A stretch of DNA of 64,000 nucleotides from an uncultured Lachnospiraceae bacterium (GCA_948473115.1 CAOKWI010000008.1:22690-86689); one strand, 5' to 3'. Positions 24,082 through 34,258 are shown, counted from the stretch's first letter. The notes: a model not told the origin generated them from the letters alone. Program-made: numbers and translations.

Positions 24082-24957
24082 ATGGAGATCAATGGTTACA
24101 CCCGCGTCTGCGGGCTGATGGGTAATCCGGTGGAGCACACCATGTCGCCGGTGATACATAATACGTTATCGGAAAAGCTGGGGGAAAACCTGGCATACGT
24201 CCCCTTCCATGTGCCCGCGGGGCATGTAAAGGAGGCGGTGGAGGGCGCCTATGCGCTGAATCTGCTGGGCATGAATGTGACGGTGCCCTATAAGAGTGAA
24301 GTCATTCCTTTTTTAAAGGATATGGATCCCCTTGCAAAGCAGATCGGGGCAGTGAATACCCTGGTCCGCACAGAAGGCGGCTACAAGGGATATAACACGG
24401 ATATGCCCGGGCTGTACCGCGCCATGTGCGAGGATGGTGTCAGGATAGAGGGAGAGAAAGTGCTGATCCTGGGTGCGGGCGGCGTGGCAAGGGCAGTTGC
24501 GATGCTGCTGGCCCGGAAGGGTGCGGCGGAGATCCTGCTGCTGAACCGCAGTGTGGACAAGGCGGAGGCGGTGGCGGAGGAAGTAAACGGCATCGCGGGC
24601 AGGCAGTTGGTGAAGGCAATGCCGCTGGCGGAGCATAACGGGCTGCCGGCGGGGGAGAAATACCTTGCGATCCAGGCTACCAATGTGGGAATGCATCCCC
24701 GTGTGGAGGATGTGGTCATAGAGGAGGATGCTTTTTACGGGAAGATACATACCGGCTATGACCTGATCTTCAATCCCTCCGAGACACGGTTCATGCAGAA
24801 AGTGAAATGCGGCGGAGGCAGGGCCTTCGGCGGCATGAAGATGCTTCTGTACCAGGGGATTATCGCGTATGAATTATGGACAGGCGCACAAGTGGGGAAG
24901 GAGCTTGCGGCGGACATTTACGGCAGGCTGACAGAAGCGATGAGGACTCATCGCTGA
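24082..24957 (+). CDS. aroE: Shikimate dehydrogenase (NADP+)
   Basis: This 291-residue enzyme of the shikimate pathway reduces 3-dehydroshikimate with NADPH. Substrate-site residues lie in GLMGNPVEHTMSPVIHN near the N-terminus, the catalytic Lys in NVTVPYKSEV near 66 and Asp in NTDMPG near 102. The cofactor loop is LILGAGGVARAVAMLL near 128, followed by NRSVDKA. ATG 24082 begins the canonical N-terminus; a TTG at 24046 overlapping the yqeG stop would add 12 unusual residues. It is followed by the fused shikimate kinase/dehydroquinase, so two pathway genes are clustered. Confidence 0.93.
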   Translation: MEINGYTRVCGLMGNPVEHTMSPVIHNTLSEKLGENLAYVPFHVPAGHVKEAVEGAYALNLLGMNVTVPYKSEVIPFLKDMDPLAKQIGAVNTLVRTEGGYKGYNTDMPGLYRAMCEDGVRIEGEKVLILGAGGVARAVAMLLARKGAAEILLLNRSVDKAEAVAEEVNGIAGRQLVKAMPLAEHNGLPAGEKYLAIQATNVGMHPRVEDVVIEEDAFYGKIHTGYDLIFNPSETRFMQKVKCGGGRAFGGMKMLLYQGIIAYELWTGAQVGKELAADIYGRLTEAMRTHR

Positions 24958-24968
24958 CTGATGGTGCT

Positions 24969-24985
24969 GTGTGCCAGTGGCACAC
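24969..24985. other. Small hairpin between aroE and aroK-aroQ
   Basis: A perfect 7-bp stem, GTGTGCC/GGCACAC, with a 3-nt loop sits shortly after the aroE stop. No T-run follows, so it is more likely an RNA-stability or processing hairpin than a terminator. Confidence 0.4.
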
Positions 24986-25105
24986 GTCCAGCACGGATCG
25001 AAGCGGAGCGTAGACCAACGAAGCACTGGCGCAAACAGGCGGTGCTGAATTCACTGTTTATTGCCAGTAAATGACAAGACAGGAAGGCAAGGATGGAATG
25101 AGAGG

Positions 25106-26053
25106 ATGAGACAGGATAGAAATCTGGTACTGACAGGTTTTATGGGCAGCGGCAAGACGTCTGTGGGACTGAAGCTGTCCTACAGGCTGCGGATGACAGT
25201 GGAGGATACGGACAGGCTGATCGAGCGCAGGGAGGGAAGGTGTATCAGTGAGATCTTTGCGGAACAGGGCGAGGAGTATTTCAGGAAGCTTGAGACGGCG
25301 CTGCTGACGGAACTGACGGAGCAAAAATTTCTGAGGATCTATTCCGTGGGAGGCGGCACGCCGGTCAGGGAGGAGAACAGGAGACTTTTAAAGAGGCTGG
25401 GTACGGTGATCTATCTTCGCGTCAGGCCGGAAACGGTGTATGAGCGGCTGAGAGGGGATACCACCAGGCCCCTTTTGCAGTGTGACAATCCGCTGGAGAA
25501 GATCAGGGAGCTGCTGGAGAGCCGCAGGGAGGCATACGAGGACTGTGCGGATCTGATCATAGATGTGGATGAACTGGAAATAGAAGACATATTGAATAAA
25601 ATCGTGAAGGAGATAGAGAAGATGAAGCTTTTGGTGATCAACGGCCCCAACCTCAATTTTCTGGGGATCAGGGAGAAAAGTGTTTACGGGACACAGGACT
25701 ACCAGTACCTGCTGGATCTGATCCAGGGAAAGGCGGAGAGCGCGGGCTGTGATATCACGGTGTTCCAGAGCAACCACGAGGGCGCCATTATCGACAGGAT
25801 CCAGGAGGCATATTTTGACGGCACGGAGGGAATCGTGATCAATCCCGGCGCATATACCCATTACAGCTATGCGATCAGGGATGCCCTTGCCAGTATTACC
25901 GTTCCCAAGGTGGAAATCCATATCTCCGACATCACAAAGCGGGAGGAATTCCGGAAGACCTCCGTTACGGCGCCGGCCTGCGACAAACAGATCTACGGGC
26001 AGGGACTGGACGGTTACCTGCAGGCGATTGACTTTATTTTGAATAAAAAATAG
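25106..26053 (+). CDS. aroK-aroQ: Bifunctional shikimate kinase / type II 3-dehydroquinate dehydratase fusion
   Basis: One 315-residue frame joins two shikimate-pathway enzymes. Residues 1-172 are shikimate kinase: Walker A GFMGSGKT, VEDTDRLIERREG for shikimate binding, GGGTPVREENR, and the lid R.RLRGDTTRPLL. Residues 173-315 are a complete type II dehydroquinase: NGPNLNFLGIRE with the catalytic Tyr in KSVYGTQ, QSNHEG, NPGAYTHYSYAIRDAL, VEIHISD. The junction Met at 25622 has AAGGAG about ten bases upstream, so a separate AroQ could also be made by internal initiation. ATG 25106 is chosen because the kinase N-terminus follows directly. Confidence 0.9.
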   Translation: MRQDRNLVLTGFMGSGKTSVGLKLSYRLRMTVEDTDRLIERREGRCISEIFAEQGEEYFRKLETALLTELTEQKFLRIYSVGGGTPVREENRRLLKRLGTVIYLRVRPETVYERLRGDTTRPLLQCDNPLEKIRELLESRREAYEDCADLIIDVDELEIEDILNKIVKEIEKMKLLVINGPNLNFLGIREKSVYGTQDYQYLLDLIQGKAESAGCDITVFQSNHEGAIIDRIQEAYFDGTEGIVINPGAYTHYSYAIRDALASITVPKVEIHISDITKREEFRKTSVTAPACDKQIYGQGLDGYLQAIDFILNKK

Positions 26054-26080
26054 GTTTTTGAACTTTTTTTTCGAAAATAG

Positions 26081-26109
26081 TTGAAATAAATGCCATTTTA
26101 TATTAAACT
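26081..26109 (+). promoter_or_regulatory. Promoter for efp
   Basis: TTGAAA (26081-26086), a 17-nt spacer and TAAACT (26104-26109) lie about 43 nt ahead of the efp ATG, in a locally AT-rich gap after aroK-aroQ. Confidence 0.5.
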
Positions 26110-26151
26110 ACAATGGAATTATATTGTGAATGGCATAGGAGGATTATAAAT

Positions 26152-26709
26152 ATGATTTCTGCAGGTGATTTCAGAAATGGTATGACCATTGAGTATGACA
26201 ACAATGTGTACCAGATCATTGAATTTCAGCATGTTAAGCCTGGAAAGGGTGCGGCTTTCGTCAGAACGAAGCTGAAGAACATCAAGAGCGGCGGCGTGGT
26301 AGAGAAGACTTTCCGCCCCACTGAGAAATGCCCCCAGGCACGTATTGATAGAAAAGATATGCAGTATCTGTATTCCGACGGGGATCTGTTCTATTTCATG
26401 GATAATGAGAGCTATGAGCAGATCGCGCTGAACGGCGAAGCGGTTGGAGATGCACTGAAGTTTGTGAAGGAGAACGAGATGTGCAAGATCTGTTCCCACA
26501 ACGGAAGCGTGTTCTCTGTGGAGCCGCCTCTTTTCGTGGAACTGGAGATCACGGAGACGGAGCCCGGCTTCAAGGGAGACACCGCTACCGGCGCGAACAA
26601 ACCCGCTACCGTTGAGACGGGCGCACAGGTCGCGGTTCCTCTGTTCGTAGAACAGGGCGACAAGATCAAGATTGACACCAGAACGGGTGAATATCTGTCC
26701 AGAGTGTAA
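26152..26709 (+). CDS. efp: Translation elongation factor P
   Basis: This 185-residue EF-P is of full length. It binds ribosomes stalled on polyproline and promotes peptide bond formation. The KOW-like N-terminal domain contains the tip loop VKPGKGAAF with Lys32, the position modified in many bacteria. The two OB domains follow, with the signature [20 protein letters not shown] near 135-155. ATG 26152 follows AGGAGGATTATAAAT, a very strong site. Upstream in-frame sequence from 26113 is not part of the protein. Confidence 0.96.
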   Translation: MISAGDFRNGMTIEYDNNVYQIIEFQHVKPGKGAAFVRTKLKNIKSGGVVEKTFRPTEKCPQARIDRKDMQYLYSDGDLFYFMDNESYEQIALNGEAVGDALKFVKENEMCKICSHNGSVFSVEPPLFVELEITETEPGFKGDTATGANKPATVETGAQVAVPLFVEQGDKIKIDTRTGEYLSRV

Positions 26710-26743
26710 GCGGCTGCATATTTTCATATTTATCAAGACTTGT

Positions 26744-26780
26744 AAGGCAAAGATACTTCATGGTATCCTTGCCTTTCTTT
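26744..26780 (+). terminator. Terminator after efp
   Basis: The stem AAGGCAA.GATAC pairs with GTATC.TTGCCTT with one mismatch and a short loop, followed by TTTCTTT. Confidence 0.65.
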
Positions 26781-26805
26781 GTGCGTGCAATGAGAAGCGC
26801 GGGGC

Positions 26806-26966
26806 AGGGCATGAAAACAGCGTTTGGGAGCTTGCTCACAAAAAGCTGTTCTCATGCCCTGACACATGCGGCGAATGCCGCATCACCCTCCGTTGTTATA
26901 CAACGGAGGGTGCCCGCGCTGTGGTGCGGAGGGTGCCCGCGCTGTGGGACGGGGGTGCCCGCGCAT
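26806..26966. repeat. Hairpin-rich gap with GGGTGCCCGCGC repeats
   Basis: The gap before the DUF5688 gene holds a hairpin GGGCATGAAAACAGC/GCTGTTCTCATGCCC (about 26806-26857) and GCGGC/GCCGC just after. It also holds a perfect 12-bp stem ACCCTCCGTTGT/ACAACGGAGGGT with a 3-nt loop (26885-26911), then three copies of GGGTGCCCGCGC. Open frames running through it are not convincing. Confidence 0.75.
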
Positions 26967-27000
26967 GACAAAAAACAATCAAACAAAAAGGAGAGAAAAT

Positions 27001-27918
27001 ATGGAAATTAACACATTTGCAGGAAAAGTGCGTGACGCAGTGGAAAAAAAGCTGGGGGAAACGTACAAAGTTGAAGTCAGGGAGGTACAGAAAAATAACG
27101 GAGTCATACTCCACGGGCTGTTGATATTGACAGATGACCGGAATGTGATTCCGACGCTTTATCTGGAACCTTTCTGGGAAGCCTATGAATCAGGAACCTC
27201 CCTTGCGGAGATTGTGAGGAGACTGATAAGGATCTACCGGGAGGATCTGCCAAAGACCAGTATAGATATGGAATTTTTCAGATATTTTGAGAAGGTTTCG
27301 GAACGGATATGCTATCGCCTGATCCGGCAGAAGGGAAATGAGGAATTATTGCAGGATATTCCGCATATTCCGTTCCTTGACCTGGCGATCTGTTTCTTCT
27401 ACGCGTACAGCGGGGAAGCCTTGGGCGAGGGAGCCATCCTGATCCACGATTCCCATGTGGAGCTCTGGAGCACCACGGTAAAGGAACTGCTGGAACTGGC
27501 CCAGAAGAACACACCCAGGCTGTTCCCGTGGAGATGTAATTCCATGGAAAATGTGCTTCATGAAATGATGACGGAGGAGGAATACCTGAAGGGGGTGCCG
27601 CAGGAGGAGAGCAGGGATTTACTTGCGGGAAATCCGCTGAGGGTCTTAAGCAATGTGCAGCGGGTGCAGGGGGCATCCTGCATGCTGTATCCCGGGCTGC
27701 TGAAGCAGTTGGCGGGAAAAGAAGAAAACAGTTTCTATATTCTGCCCAGTTCGATCCATGAGGTGATCCTCCTGACAGACCGGAGGATGGAAACACCGGA
27801 ACAGTTAAAAGAAATGATCGCTGAGGTCAACAGAACACAGGTGGCGCCGGAGGAGGTGCTGTCGGACAGTCTCTATTATTATGATTCCCGGAAAGAAAAT
27901 ATCAGGCTTGTTTTATGA
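27001..27918 (+). CDS. DUF5688 family protein
   Basis: This 305-residue soluble protein has the DUF5688 layout common in Lachnospiraceae: TFAGKVRDAVEKKLG at the start, NNGVILHGLLILTDDRNVIPTLYLEPFWEAY near 35-65, ISERI-like CYRLI, and a C-terminal half with LYPGLLKQLA and FYILPSSIHEVILL. No catalytic motif is recognised and the function is unknown. ATG 27001 follows AAAAAGGAGAGAAAAT. The frame extends upstream to 26866, but that part runs through the hairpin repeats and is excluded. Confidence 0.82.
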   Translation: MEINTFAGKVRDAVEKKLGETYKVEVREVQKNNGVILHGLLILTDDRNVIPTLYLEPFWEAYESGTSLAEIVRRLIRIYREDLPKTSIDMEFFRYFEKVSERICYRLIRQKGNEELLQDIPHIPFLDLAICFFYAYSGEALGEGAILIHDSHVELWSTTVKELLELAQKNTPRLFPWRCNSMENVLHEMMTEEEYLKGVPQEESRDLLAGNPLRVLSNVQRVQGASCMLYPGLLKQLAGKEENSFYILPSSIHEVILLTDRRMETPEQLKEMIAEVNRTQVAPEEVLSDSLYYYDSRKENIRLVL

Positions 27919-28027
27919 GCTGCAGGGATTTTTGGGGCATTTTTTTGTTGATTTCCGGATAAAACGCCTATTTTTTCAAATATTTTCGAAATTCGTGGTA
28001 GACATATCATTTATTCTGTGATATTAT

Positions 28028-28148
28028 AATCAGGGTGATGTAACAATTTCGTAATATTTGCACTCGTAGTCTAACGGATAGAACGAAGGCCTCCGACGCC
28101 TTTAATGCAGGTTCGATTCCTGTCGAGTGCATTTACATCACCCTGATT
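28028..28148. repeat. Perfect 16-bp inverted repeat bracketing the tRNA gene
   Basis: AATCAGGGTGATGTAA (28028-28043) and its exact reverse complement (28133-28148) enclose tRNA-Arg. The left arm overlaps a TATAAT hexamer (28025-28030) that is probably the tRNA promoter -10, so most of the left arm would lie at or before the transcription start. Confidence 0.9.
28060..28131 (+). tRNA. tRNA-Arg (anticodon CCG)
   Basis: The 72-nt gene folds as a cloverleaf. The acceptor stem is GCACTCG/CGAGTGC with discriminator A. The anticodon stem AAGGC/GCCTT holds loop CTCCGAC (anticodon CCG, reading CGG). The T arm is GCAGG-TTCGATT-CCTGT. The D stem GTCT/GAAC contains one C-A mismatch, so it is weaker than usual. 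CCA is not encoded. Confidence 0.9.
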
Positions 28149-28195
28149 TGTCTAAGGAAGCGGCACATTGCCCGCGGAAATAAACATGATTTTCG

Positions 28196-28216
28196 AAAAG
28201 CCGCTTGCGGCTTTTT
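28196..28216 (+). terminator. Rho-independent terminator downstream of the tRNA
   Basis: AAAAGCCGC/GCGGCTTTT is a perfect nine-base stem followed by T. It ends 22 nt before the next coding start. Confidence 0.8.
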
Positions 28217-28238
28217 GCATCTAATGAAAGGTATGGTT

Positions 28239-29465
28239 ATGAAGGATAAAAAGTCAGCGGTACTTGAGTATATTTTGGATCATTGTAAGGTTATCTTTCC
28301 CATTGTGCTGATCTTTGTGGTAGCTGTTACGGTGGCTTTTGCCCTTGGCGCGCGCAGCAGGGCGGACCAGGGAGAGGAATCCTATGAGCTGTCAGGGACG
28401 CCTCTGGCAGACAGCAGCACGCCGGAGGCCACGCCCTCGGGCGTGGTGGAGGAGATGCCCCTGCAGCCCAATGAGGACGGGGAAATGTATACCCTGGTGG
28501 CCACTTATTACAATGCGACGGCGCTGGGGGATATAGAGACGCTCAGAGGACTTTATGACGAGCTTCCGGAAAACAACGCGCTGAAGATTGAGGAGACGGC
28601 GCAGTACCTGGATCATTACACGACCCTGGAGATTTATACCAAAAAGGGAATGGAGGAGGACTCCTTCATTGTCTGTGTGTTTTACAGGCTTCTTTTCATG
28701 AATCATGAGGAAGAGTTCCCGGGCTACGAGACGCTGTATGTCTGCAGGAATGAACAGGGAGAACTGTACATTAAGAATGAGAGTAACTTTACCGAGGAGG
28801 AGAAGGAGTATATTCAGGCTGTCGCCATGCAGGATGACGTGATAGAGTTCAACAATCGTGTGAACACGGAGTATAACGACCTGCTTATGGAGCATCCCGA
28901 ACTGTTCAAGTATCTGGAAGAACTGAATGCACATGTGAATGTGGCAGTCGGAGAGCGTGTGGCACGGCAGGAGGCGGCGAACAGTCCCCAGACACCCGAG
29001 ACCCCGGAGGGTCAGGAACCACCGGCCGCCGAGGGCGGCGGAGCCCAGGAGCCGCCGGCAGAACCGGCAGGACCTCGTTATGCGACAGCAGCTACCACTG
29101 TGAATGTGAGGAGTTCTGACAGTGAGCAGGCCGATAAGCTGGGCAAGGTTACAGGGGGTGAGACGGTTCAGGTCCAGGAAGTCGGTGTGAACGGCTGGAC
29201 GAAGATCGTGTATGACGGGAAAGACGGTTATATCAAGTCAGAGTATCTGCAGATGCAGGAGAGCGCAGCCGGCGCGGAGGTCATCGGTACGGTTACTGCT
29301 TCCACCAATATCAATGTGCGCGCTTCGGCCAGCGAGACCGCAGACAGACTTGGCGTGCTGGCAGGTGGCGAGACAGTGGATCTGCTGGAAAATCTGGATG
29401 GATGGTGCAAGGTCAAGTACAATAACCAGGTCGGTTATGTGAAAGCAGAATATGTACAGCAGTGA
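28239..29465 (+). CDS. Membrane-anchored protein with two SH3b domains
   Basis: This 408-residue protein has a short cytoplasmic start, one transmembrane helix (about residues 17-40, VIFPIVLIFVVAVTVAFALGA) and an extracellular region: an acidic helical domain (about 70-250), a Pro/Glu/Ala-rich linker (about 255-285), then two bacterial SH3 domains (about 287-345 and 352-408). The repeated pattern is TVNVRSS.SEQADKLGKV / NINVRASASETADRLGVL with WTKIVYDGKDGYIKSEYL / WCKVKYNNQVGYVKAEYV. SH3b domains bind peptidoglycan, so a cell-wall role is likely. ATG 28239 is chosen because AAAGG lies seven bases before it. Confidence 0.85.
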   Translation: MKDKKSAVLEYILDHCKVIFPIVLIFVVAVTVAFALGARSRADQGEESYELSGTPLADSSTPEATPSGVVEEMPLQPNEDGEMYTLVATYYNATALGDIETLRGLYDELPENNALKIEETAQYLDHYTTLEIYTKKGMEEDSFIVCVFYRLLFMNHEEEFPGYETLYVCRNEQGELYIKNESNFTEEEKEYIQAVAMQDDVIEFNNRVNTEYNDLLMEHPELFKYLEELNAHVNVAVGERVARQEAANSPQTPETPEGQEPPAAEGGGAQEPPAEPAGPRYATAATTVNVRSSDSEQADKLGKVTGGETVQVQEVGVNGWTKIVYDGKDGYIKSEYLQMQESAAGAEVIGTVTASTNINVRASASETADRLGVLAGGETVDLLENLDGWCKVKYNNQVGYVKAEYVQQ

Positions 29466-29728
29466 CAGTTACTATGATTTGGTGAATGGTGCTTCACAAC
29501 GCAGAATCCCAAAGCCAACAAGTTGGCTTGCGGGAAATGTTTAAATCAGCGGTTCTTTAATCGCTTTGCTTTGAGCACGCAAAGAACGCGTTAAAACGCC
29601 CCGGTGGCGCAGGTGTTAAAGGTAACCAGTGATACACTGCAGCTGCATTTTGGCGTGCTGACTGTATTGCAATTGTATCTTAACTGTCCTATTATAATTG
29701 TATAGAAGAATAAAATCAGGTTATCTGG

Positions 29729-29767
29729 GCAGCCTATACAGAAGAAACTGTAGAGGCTGCTTTTTTT
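29729..29767 (+). terminator. Rho-independent terminator
   Basis: GCAGCCTATACAG pairs with CTGTAGAGGCTGC (one mismatch) and is followed by seven T. It lies some 265 bp after the SH3b gene. The sequence between holds small hairpins but no gene that I can support. Confidence 0.8.
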
Positions 29768-29920
29768 GTGCTGCCGGTGGGTGTGATACGAAGGTCCGGG
29801 GCGCGGCACTTTTCACCTGCAGGAGACTGTGTTGTCAGACACATGGAGGTCAAAATGCCTGAACCACGGCATTTCCATCCTTATTTGAGATCCCGCGGAG
29901 CGGAATCATGGAGGAGTGAA

Positions 29921-30352
29921 GTGAAATCACAGGAAGTAAAAATATATCGGGAAATTCAGCGAAACGCAGACATGGCCATGAAGGCAATAGATACCATTGC
30001 GGAAAAGGTGGAAAACGAAGAACTGTCGTTACAGATATCCAGGCAGTCCCTGGGATACTCAGAGCTTCACAATGAGGCCGTAAAACAGCTGATTGATGCC
30101 AAGACCAGACCCCTGCAGAGCAACCATCTGTCCGATGCGGTATTGAAGACAGGACTCCGCTATAATACCATGCTCAATACCAGCACGAGCCGACTGGCAG
30201 AATTGCTGATCAGGGAGAATAACAATGGCATCCTGGAGATGGAGAAGGTGCTGAGGGCAAACGAGGAAGCGGGGGCAAAACCTACGGCGCTGGCAAAGCA
30301 GCTGATTGAACTTGAGGAGAAAAATGTGCGCTGCCTGAAGGAATATTTGTAA
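29921..30352 (+). CDS. Conserved helical protein of unknown function
   Basis: This product of about 143 residues is almost entirely helical and looks like a four-helix bundle: EVKIYREIQRNADMAMKAID, then LSLQISRQSLGYSELHNEA, then SSTSRLAELLIREN-type and IELEEKNVRCLKEYL helices. It has no transmembrane segment or catalytic motif. The GTG start at 29921 is favoured because GGAGGAG lies just upstream; the frame is open back to 29768, with an ATG at 29864 and another at 29843 as alternatives. Ferritin-like bundle proteins have similar patterns but the metal ligands are not evident. Confidence 0.6.
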   Translation: MKSQEVKIYREIQRNADMAMKAIDTIAEKVENEELSLQISRQSLGYSELHNEAVKQLIDAKTRPLQSNHLSDAVLKTGLRYNTMLNTSTSRLAELLIRENNNGILEMEKVLRANEEAGAKPTALAKQLIELEEKNVRCLKEYL

Positions 30353-30625
30353 TGCTTTGATATCCGGCAAATAATGCTGCCCGTGCAATTGCTCATCCCA
30401 CGCCCTGCCTGCATTGCAGTCAGCACCACCACCGCAGGCAACGGGATTGCTGACCCTCGCTGCATTCCCGAAATGCCTGCTCTGTAGCCGCCCGGCTTAT
30501 TGCCTGTGGGAACAAATTGCATACAGCCGCGTAATCGGATTGCAGCTGCACAGGAGGAAATATGCATTGTGCAAATTGTATAAAAAATAACAGGAAACTT
30601 TTACAATTTAATGAAATAAAGTGTG

Positions 30626-32061
<1,436 letters not shown>

Positions 32062-32064
32062 TTG

Positions 32065-32140
32065 TGACAGTCAGCCATACGGCACCGCGAAGTCAAAATT
32101 GCTTCCCTGTGCAATTTTGCGAGACTTGCAGGCGCCAGTT
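32065..32140 (-). repeat. Interspersed repeat A3 (related to element A1)
   Basis: On the minus strand this segment matches bases 131-200 nearly base for base: GCAAGTCTCGC, AATTGCACAGGGAAGCAATTTTGAC and GGTGCCGTATGGCTGA. It begins three bases after the gdhA stop codon. The inner AAAATTGC/GCAATTTT forms a hairpin and could act as the gdhA transcript end. The rest of the gap to 32348 shows no gene. Confidence 0.75.
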
Positions 32141-32348
32141 CATGGACTGTTCTTGACAACAGGATTCATTCTGTTGTATGTGCCGCCCAAAAGAGGTGGA
32201 TGCCGCCCCTCTTGGCGGCATGACAGGAAGTATGAAGGAAGTGTAGTGAAGTATTAAAGATTTGAGGGAACATGGAAATAGAAACGGAAATGCCGGGGAA
32301 GTCAGACATGGCTTTACACCGGCATTTCATTTTGGGAGGAGGATAAGT

Positions 32349-33032
32349 ATGAATAGGGAAAACTATTCATTGATGGAAAATTACATGCTGTCGTGTATGG
32401 AGGACAGCGCCCATGACAGGGAGCATGTATACCGTGTCCTGTACAATGCGCTGGAAATTGCAAAGAATGAGAGCAATGTGGATTATGATGTGCTGATCGG
32501 GGCTTGTTTACTGCATGATATCGGCCGGCGGGAGCAGTTTGAGGATCCAGCCCTGTGCCATGCGGCTGTGGGAGGCGAGAAGGCATATCGTTTTCTGGTG
32601 GAACAAGGGTTTGGGGTTGATTATGCACAGCAGGTAAGACATTGCATCCAGACTCATAGATACAGGAAAAGCAATCCCCCTCAAAGTATGGAAGCAAAGA
32701 TTCTGTTCGATGCGGACAAGCTGGATGCGACGGGGGCTGTGGGTATCGCGAGAACCCTGCTTTACAAGGGGAGTGTCTCGGAGCCTCTATATTCGGTGCT
32801 GGAGGATGGGACGGTCTCTGCCGGAGAGGGGGACACATCTCCTTCCTTCTTTCAGGAATATAAGTATAAACTGGAGAATGTCTATGACTGTTTCCAGACC
32901 GCAAAGGCAGCAGATATGGCAGAGGAGAGACGTCATATCGCGGCAGAATTTTATCAGAGCCTGTACCGGGAGGTGAATGTCTCCTATCAGAATGGAAGAG
33001 ACGAACTGGTCAGACACGTGACCTGCACTTAA
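32349..33032 (+). CDS. HD-domain metal-dependent phosphohydrolase
   Basis: This 227-residue protein has the HD superfamily ligand set: H in DSAHDREHVYRV near residue 23, the HD pair in LLHDIGRR near 57, and the final Asp in LFDADKLDATG near 120. The pattern is close to the YedJ/YpgQ group, whose members hydrolyse nucleotides or related phosphoesters. The start at 32349 follows GGGAGGAGGATAAGT; an upstream extension of the frame to 32262 lacks a site. The substrate is not known. Confidence 0.82.
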   Translation: MNRENYSLMENYMLSCMEDSAHDREHVYRVLYNALEIAKNESNVDYDVLIGACLLHDIGRREQFEDPALCHAAVGGEKAYRFLVEQGFGVDYAQQVRHCIQTHRYRKSNPPQSMEAKILFDADKLDATGAVGIARTLLYKGSVSEPLYSVLEDGTVSAGEGDTSPSFFQEYKYKLENVYDCFQTAKAADMAEERRHIAAEFYQSLYREVNVSYQNGRDELVRHVTCT

Positions 33033-33161
33033 TGTAACGAAATGTCCGTGACAGCTATAAAAGGATGCCGGAAAATACCGATATTATTATAAATGGTCAG
33101 CTGCTTCTGCAAAAGGGCGGCCAGAAGGTTGTTATTTGTCTGAATCAGGGAGGATGACGGC

Positions 33162-34088
33162 ATGAAAATAAAGGCGGAAATGAACAGTTACCCTAAGATC
33201 ACATGTACACGGACGGTAGAGCGACGGGGAAACAAGATACGGACGCGGATCGAGATGCGTCATGCGGATGGAACTTCAGCGGGATCCATCAGTATTACAA
33301 AGTCAGCCAAGAAAAAAACGAAAAGGCTCCAATATAATTTTAAAGAGATATCCACACGGATCATGCAGGCCAAAACTTCCGGCAATGCCAGCCGTGTGTT
33401 GACCAGTGCCCGATCCAGGGTAGCAATGCTGAAAAGAAAGCTGTATAGCGGTGAGTATGATGATCAGGATCTGCGCCATGCAATCATTCACGCAGAGGCC
33501 ATAGCCAGGGTTGCCAAGAAGAAAATGAAGCATTTGCGGGAGGAAGAAAACGTCAAAAGGCAGGGAGGACCTTGTGAGGCGGAATTGGAGGATAAGCAGG
33601 AGAACGAGGAGATCGATCAGCTTATTGCGGACGGAAATACGGAGGGTACCGAGGAAGATGTCCGAAAGGAACTGCAGGAGTTGAAGCGGGAATACCAGAA
33701 GCTGATGCGCGAGGCGCAGCAGATGCTGGAGGAATCCGTGCAGGAGTCCGGCGGCCTGGAGGAACTTTCCGAAGAGATCTCAGAGGTGGTTGCAGACGAT
33801 ATGGATCCGGCCGACCTGGAGCTGATGAAAAAGAAGCACAGGGCAAAGGAAATGCGCGAGATCATGGAAGCCGATATGAAATATCTGAAAGCGGTATTTG
33901 ACAAGCTGGCTAGGGAAAAGCAGGAAAATGCCTCCGGCGGTGCCGGAAGCATAGGCGATGGTTCTGACGCGTACATGAGTAACAGCAATGTAGCCCTGGA
34001 ACTGGGAGGCGCCGATATACCGGTGCAGATGCCGGCGGTGGACGCGGCGGCGCTTGTGGAGGGCGGAACCATAGATACATCTGTCTGA
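33162..34088 (+). CDS. Conserved basic/coiled-coil protein of unknown function
   Basis: This 308-residue soluble protein has a basic N-terminal half (about 1-125, with KSAKKKTKRLQYNFKEIS and several Lys/Arg helices) and an acidic, probably coiled-coil middle (about 135-255). The C-terminal tail is Ala/Gly/Val-rich. No enzymatic motif is seen. The N-terminal segment FKEISTRIMQAKTSGNASRVLTSARSRV suggests a helical nucleic-acid or protein-binding module, but this is a guess. CAGGGAGGATGACGGC precedes the ATG. Its stop lies four bases before repeat element B1. Confidence 0.65.
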   Translation: MKIKAEMNSYPKITCTRTVERRGNKIRTRIEMRHADGTSAGSISITKSAKKKTKRLQYNFKEISTRIMQAKTSGNASRVLTSARSRVAMLKRKLYSGEYDDQDLRHAIIHAEAIARVAKKKMKHLREEENVKRQGGPCEAELEDKQENEEIDQLIADGNTEGTEEDVRKELQELKREYQKLMREAQQMLEESVQESGGLEELSEEISEVVADDMDPADLELMKKKHRAKEMREIMEADMKYLKAVFDKLAREKQENASGGAGSIGDGSDAYMSNSNVALELGGADIPVQMPAVDAAALVEGGTIDTSV

Positions 34089-34091
34089 TGT

Positions 34092-34258
34092 ACTAGTGCA
34101 CTGACACGTTCATAATTTGACTAATGACTTGCCTAAATTTCCATCTGCTGCGTTGTTGTCGGTCAACGATGCCACCGCATCGCCTCCCTCCGCCGCCTTG
34201 CAGAGTGGAAATTTATCCTTCGTCATTAGTTCAAAAATGAACATGTCAGCACACTAGT
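34092..34258. mobile_element. MITE-like element B1, 167 bp
   Basis: ACTAGTGCACTGACACGTTCAT at the left and its inverted, three-mismatch copy ending ACTAGT at the right bound the element. The interior carries TTGACTAATGAC/GTCATTAGTTCAAA arms and the core TGACTTGCCTAAAT, GCGTTGTTGTC, CCGCCTTGCA and ATTTATCCT, all shared in order with element B2 at 58289-58446. The right end supplies the TAG stop codon of the minus-strand phosphoesterase gene. Confidence 0.8.

Noticed and set aside
26866..27000. N-terminal extension of the DUF5688 protein
   Set aside because: The extension reads through the GGGTGCCCGCGC repeats; a strong RBS stands directly before ATG 27001.
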